DNA of 64,000 nt from Archilochus colubris (Eukaryota > Chordata > Aves > Apodiformes > Trochilidae): assembly GCA_023079485.1 (NCBI GenBank), contig CM041084.1, forward strand, positions 36,281,609-36,345,608. The letters run 5' to 3'. Under the pieces are notes generated by a model. It did no database searches and was not told the DNA's origin. It saw only the letters and a program-made list of their open reading frames with translations. A program made the position numbers and the translations under genes. Below are positions 62,208 to 64,000 of the stretch, one piece after another; the first letter of the stretch is position 1; every line of letters begins with the position of its first letter.

Positions 62208-62659
62208 ATTGTGTCTCAGAATAAGCCTTTATTGAACTAAGCCCAAGGGAAGGAAGGGAGGGAAGAATGATGGAAAGAAGGAGACCAAAAGGTACGCAGG
62301 GCAGAAGTACACAAAACCCTCTTCCCCTATCACTGATTACAAATTATTATACAAGCTGAGCCCCATATTGTATACTTCATTTACAGTAATTGTACAACAG
62401 CTGTATAATAGGTGTAGTTTAAGGTATGAGTGTTGCTCAGAGTGTAGCTTAAATGTCCACAGTGAGATGTGAATATGAATATGAATGGTCCTGACTGCAT
62501 AGTAATTGGTGGTATTATGGGAGTGAATGGAAAAGCTACATATGGATGAATGGGTGGGGCTAAGGAAGGGTGCAGCACAAGAGACTAATGGTAGATTTTA
62601 TTTTCTTGCATAGATGCCTTTTCCTTTAAATAATTAGCCAGCGGCAGAAGAAGCAAATG

Positions 62660-62677
62660 AAAAAAAAAAAAAAAAAA
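62660..62677. repeat. Poly-A tract (A18)
   Basis: Eighteen A followed by GAGAAG. No retroposed gene is recognisable. Confidence 0.9.
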
Positions 62678-62890
62678 GAGAAGACCAGTTTGGCACGATG
62701 AAGTGAAGCTCTATACTCATTATATTAAATCATTCCAATTTCCCTCTCTACGCCCCACCTACCAACCTATTGATCCATCCACATCAAAGTTATAACATGA
62801 ACAACTGAAAAGTTCCAGTCTGCAGCAGAAAAAAAAAAAAAAGCTTTTGAGAGTATGATAGCATTAAAACAAGAAAGCGCCTTATCACTC

Positions 62891-63000
62891 AGAAAAAAAA
62901 CAATCCAAACAAAAAAACACATCCAAAAAAAAAAAAACCACCAAACCAACCAAAACCAAACCAAACCAGAAACAACCCCAAAAAACACAAGCAAAAAAAT
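62891..63000. repeat. A/C-rich tract with (AAACC)n core
   Basis: About 110 bp almost free of G and T, with a core of AAACC/AACC units at about 62936-62968. The complementary strand is G/T-rich (GGTTT units), which produces a tryptophan/phenylalanine-rich open frame on the minus strand that is not a gene. Confidence 0.88.
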
Positions 63001-64000
63001 CCCCAGCCCTGGAACAGAATCATTCTTTTTCTGCTGCACACATGCTGCTGGTTTATGTGTGTTGCTATTATCGTGTTACAAAGTGAGAGGTGTATATTGC
63101 TACAAGAGAATGATGAGTTAGGAGTCAGAGCTTAAAAATTACTCATATTGCATTTGTTCAGCTTCCTTCCTTTGTTACCATAAAATTTGGAAAGCATTGT
63201 TTGGGTTTTTTGTGTTGTTGTGGTTTTTTCCCATCCTTATTTCTTTATCATTTTTGTGAGTTCAAGTGCATGGTAATCTGTCCCTTTTTAGAGTTAGGTG
63301 TGTAGTTATCAGGAAAATGATGAAATTTTGTTCACTTGGATGATTTAAGCAGTTTAGTGCTATTTCTGAAATTTTCTAAGTTCTGAGCAAATATTAAACT
63401 TCAGGACAGGAAAATTACTTAAAAACATTGTGAATTATTTTGCAGTATGAAATAACCAATTATATCAATAGTTTGTATGAACTCAGAGGATAATCCTGCA
63501 GATGTTAACAGTAAAAAAACTTGAGCTCAGTGTTGTTTGCTCAGCCAGTACAGGTACTCATGTCCACAATTGCTAGAGGTTTTAGCTCCAGACAAGATGT
63601 ATGAATCTGATTTTGCATTATAGATTTTAGTGCAAAGCTATATACTAAGAAACAGCAAATTATGAAACAATTGAAACTCATTGTATATCACATTGACAGG
63701 AATATATTTTGTGTTAAAAACTTGACAAATTGGTGTTACGTGTATCACTGATCCTCCAAATCTCTGTTGTTTTGATAATAATTTTTTGTTTTACCAAAGA
63801 ATTTCCTAAAGAACAGATTAAAACCAGAAAGCCTATTATTGCATCATGCTACCTATTTATAAATTCTAAGCAATAAACACAGCAGAAATTAATTACAATT
63901 ATTCATATTCTTGGGAATGACAGTACACGACAAGAAAACAGGGTCACTATTGCTCACTTCTTTTTTAAGACAATCTTTGTTTACCTAGTTCCCAAGTGTT

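Larger units (their letters stand above)
56651..64000. other. Mostly unique noncoding stretch
   Basis: No supported gene. Listed separately: ancient repeat remnants (57.43 and 62.05 kb), poly-A (62660) and an A/C-rich tract (62891). Also seen: a purine-rich GGGAAGGAAGGGAGGGAAG segment near 62246-62285 and G/T-rich runs near 63200-63230. The open frames at 56928-57170 (+) and 61037-61333 (+) have no recognisable domain. Confidence 0.5.

Noticed and set aside
62767..63039. 90-codon minus-strand frame rich in Trp and Phe
   Set aside because: It is the translation of the complement of the A/C-rich tract at 62891-63000, i.e. low complexity.
1..64000. Endogenous retrovirus or LTR elements, CRISPR arrays, tRNA/rRNA genes
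   Set aside because: I looked for gag/pol motifs, LTR pairs, regular spaced repeats and tRNA-like cloverleaf words and saw none. The only RT sequences are CR1-type (FADD/FVDD with CR1 flanks).

Overview
The window reads as nuclear DNA of a bird. It is AT-rich by eye and carries no bacterial-style gene packing, no tRNA or rRNA genes and no open reading frame longer than about 130 codons. Its dominant recognisable component is a set of decayed CR1 LINE retrotransposon fragments with the typical avian 3' end (ATTCTRTG-type terminal repeats, 'TTCCAACC..ATTCTATG'). No protein-coding gene is supported. The window is therefore either intergenic DNA or part of a very large intron of a macrochromosome-like AT-rich region; the sequence alone does not say which.

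Layout. 1-10.4 kb: unique AT-rich DNA with short simple repeats only. 10.4-11.55 kb: a long CR1 fragment (+) with recognisable but broken reverse transcriptase. 11.55-21.7 kb: mostly unique DNA with two faint ancient amniote repeat remnants (13.4 and 16.6 kb), one splice-flanked open stretch (16.9 kb), a perfect 26-bp palindrome (17.16 kb) and an 11-bp-arm hairpin (19.75 kb). 21.7-25.2 kb: three CR1 fragments, one (+) and two (-), the last with a nearly open RT segment. 25.2-30.8 kb: unique DNA, a block resembling conserved noncoding DNA (25.9-26.8 kb), one ancient repeat (28.25 kb) and a small GC-rich island (28.63 kb). 30.8-31.8 kb: CR1 (+). 31.8-37 kb: unique DNA plus an AT microsatellite. 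36.95-37.29 kb: CR1 3' end (+). 37.3-48.1 kb: unique DNA with a decameric minisatellite and ancient repeat pieces. 48.14-49.3 kb: an unusual CR1 fragment (+) from the 5' part of the element (ORF1 with esterase-like block, then the start of the APE endonuclease). 53.2-53.7 and 55.96-56.65 kb: two more CR1 (-) of distinct subfamilies. 56.7-64 kb: unique DNA with ancient repeat remnants at 57.4 and 62.1 kb and an A/C-rich tract at 62.9 kb.

No genes work together here: every coding remnant belongs to inactive CR1 copies carrying stops, frameshifts, deletions or changed catalytic residues. The most useful leads are the 5'-part CR1 copy with its ORF1/APE remains, the perfect palindromes, the 138-nt phase-symmetric candidate exon, and several blocks that look like ancient amniote repeats or conserved noncoding elements. 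I did not find a convincing new biological system. All subfamily and conservation statements rest on recognition by eye and need a RepeatMasker run or a genome alignment to confirm.
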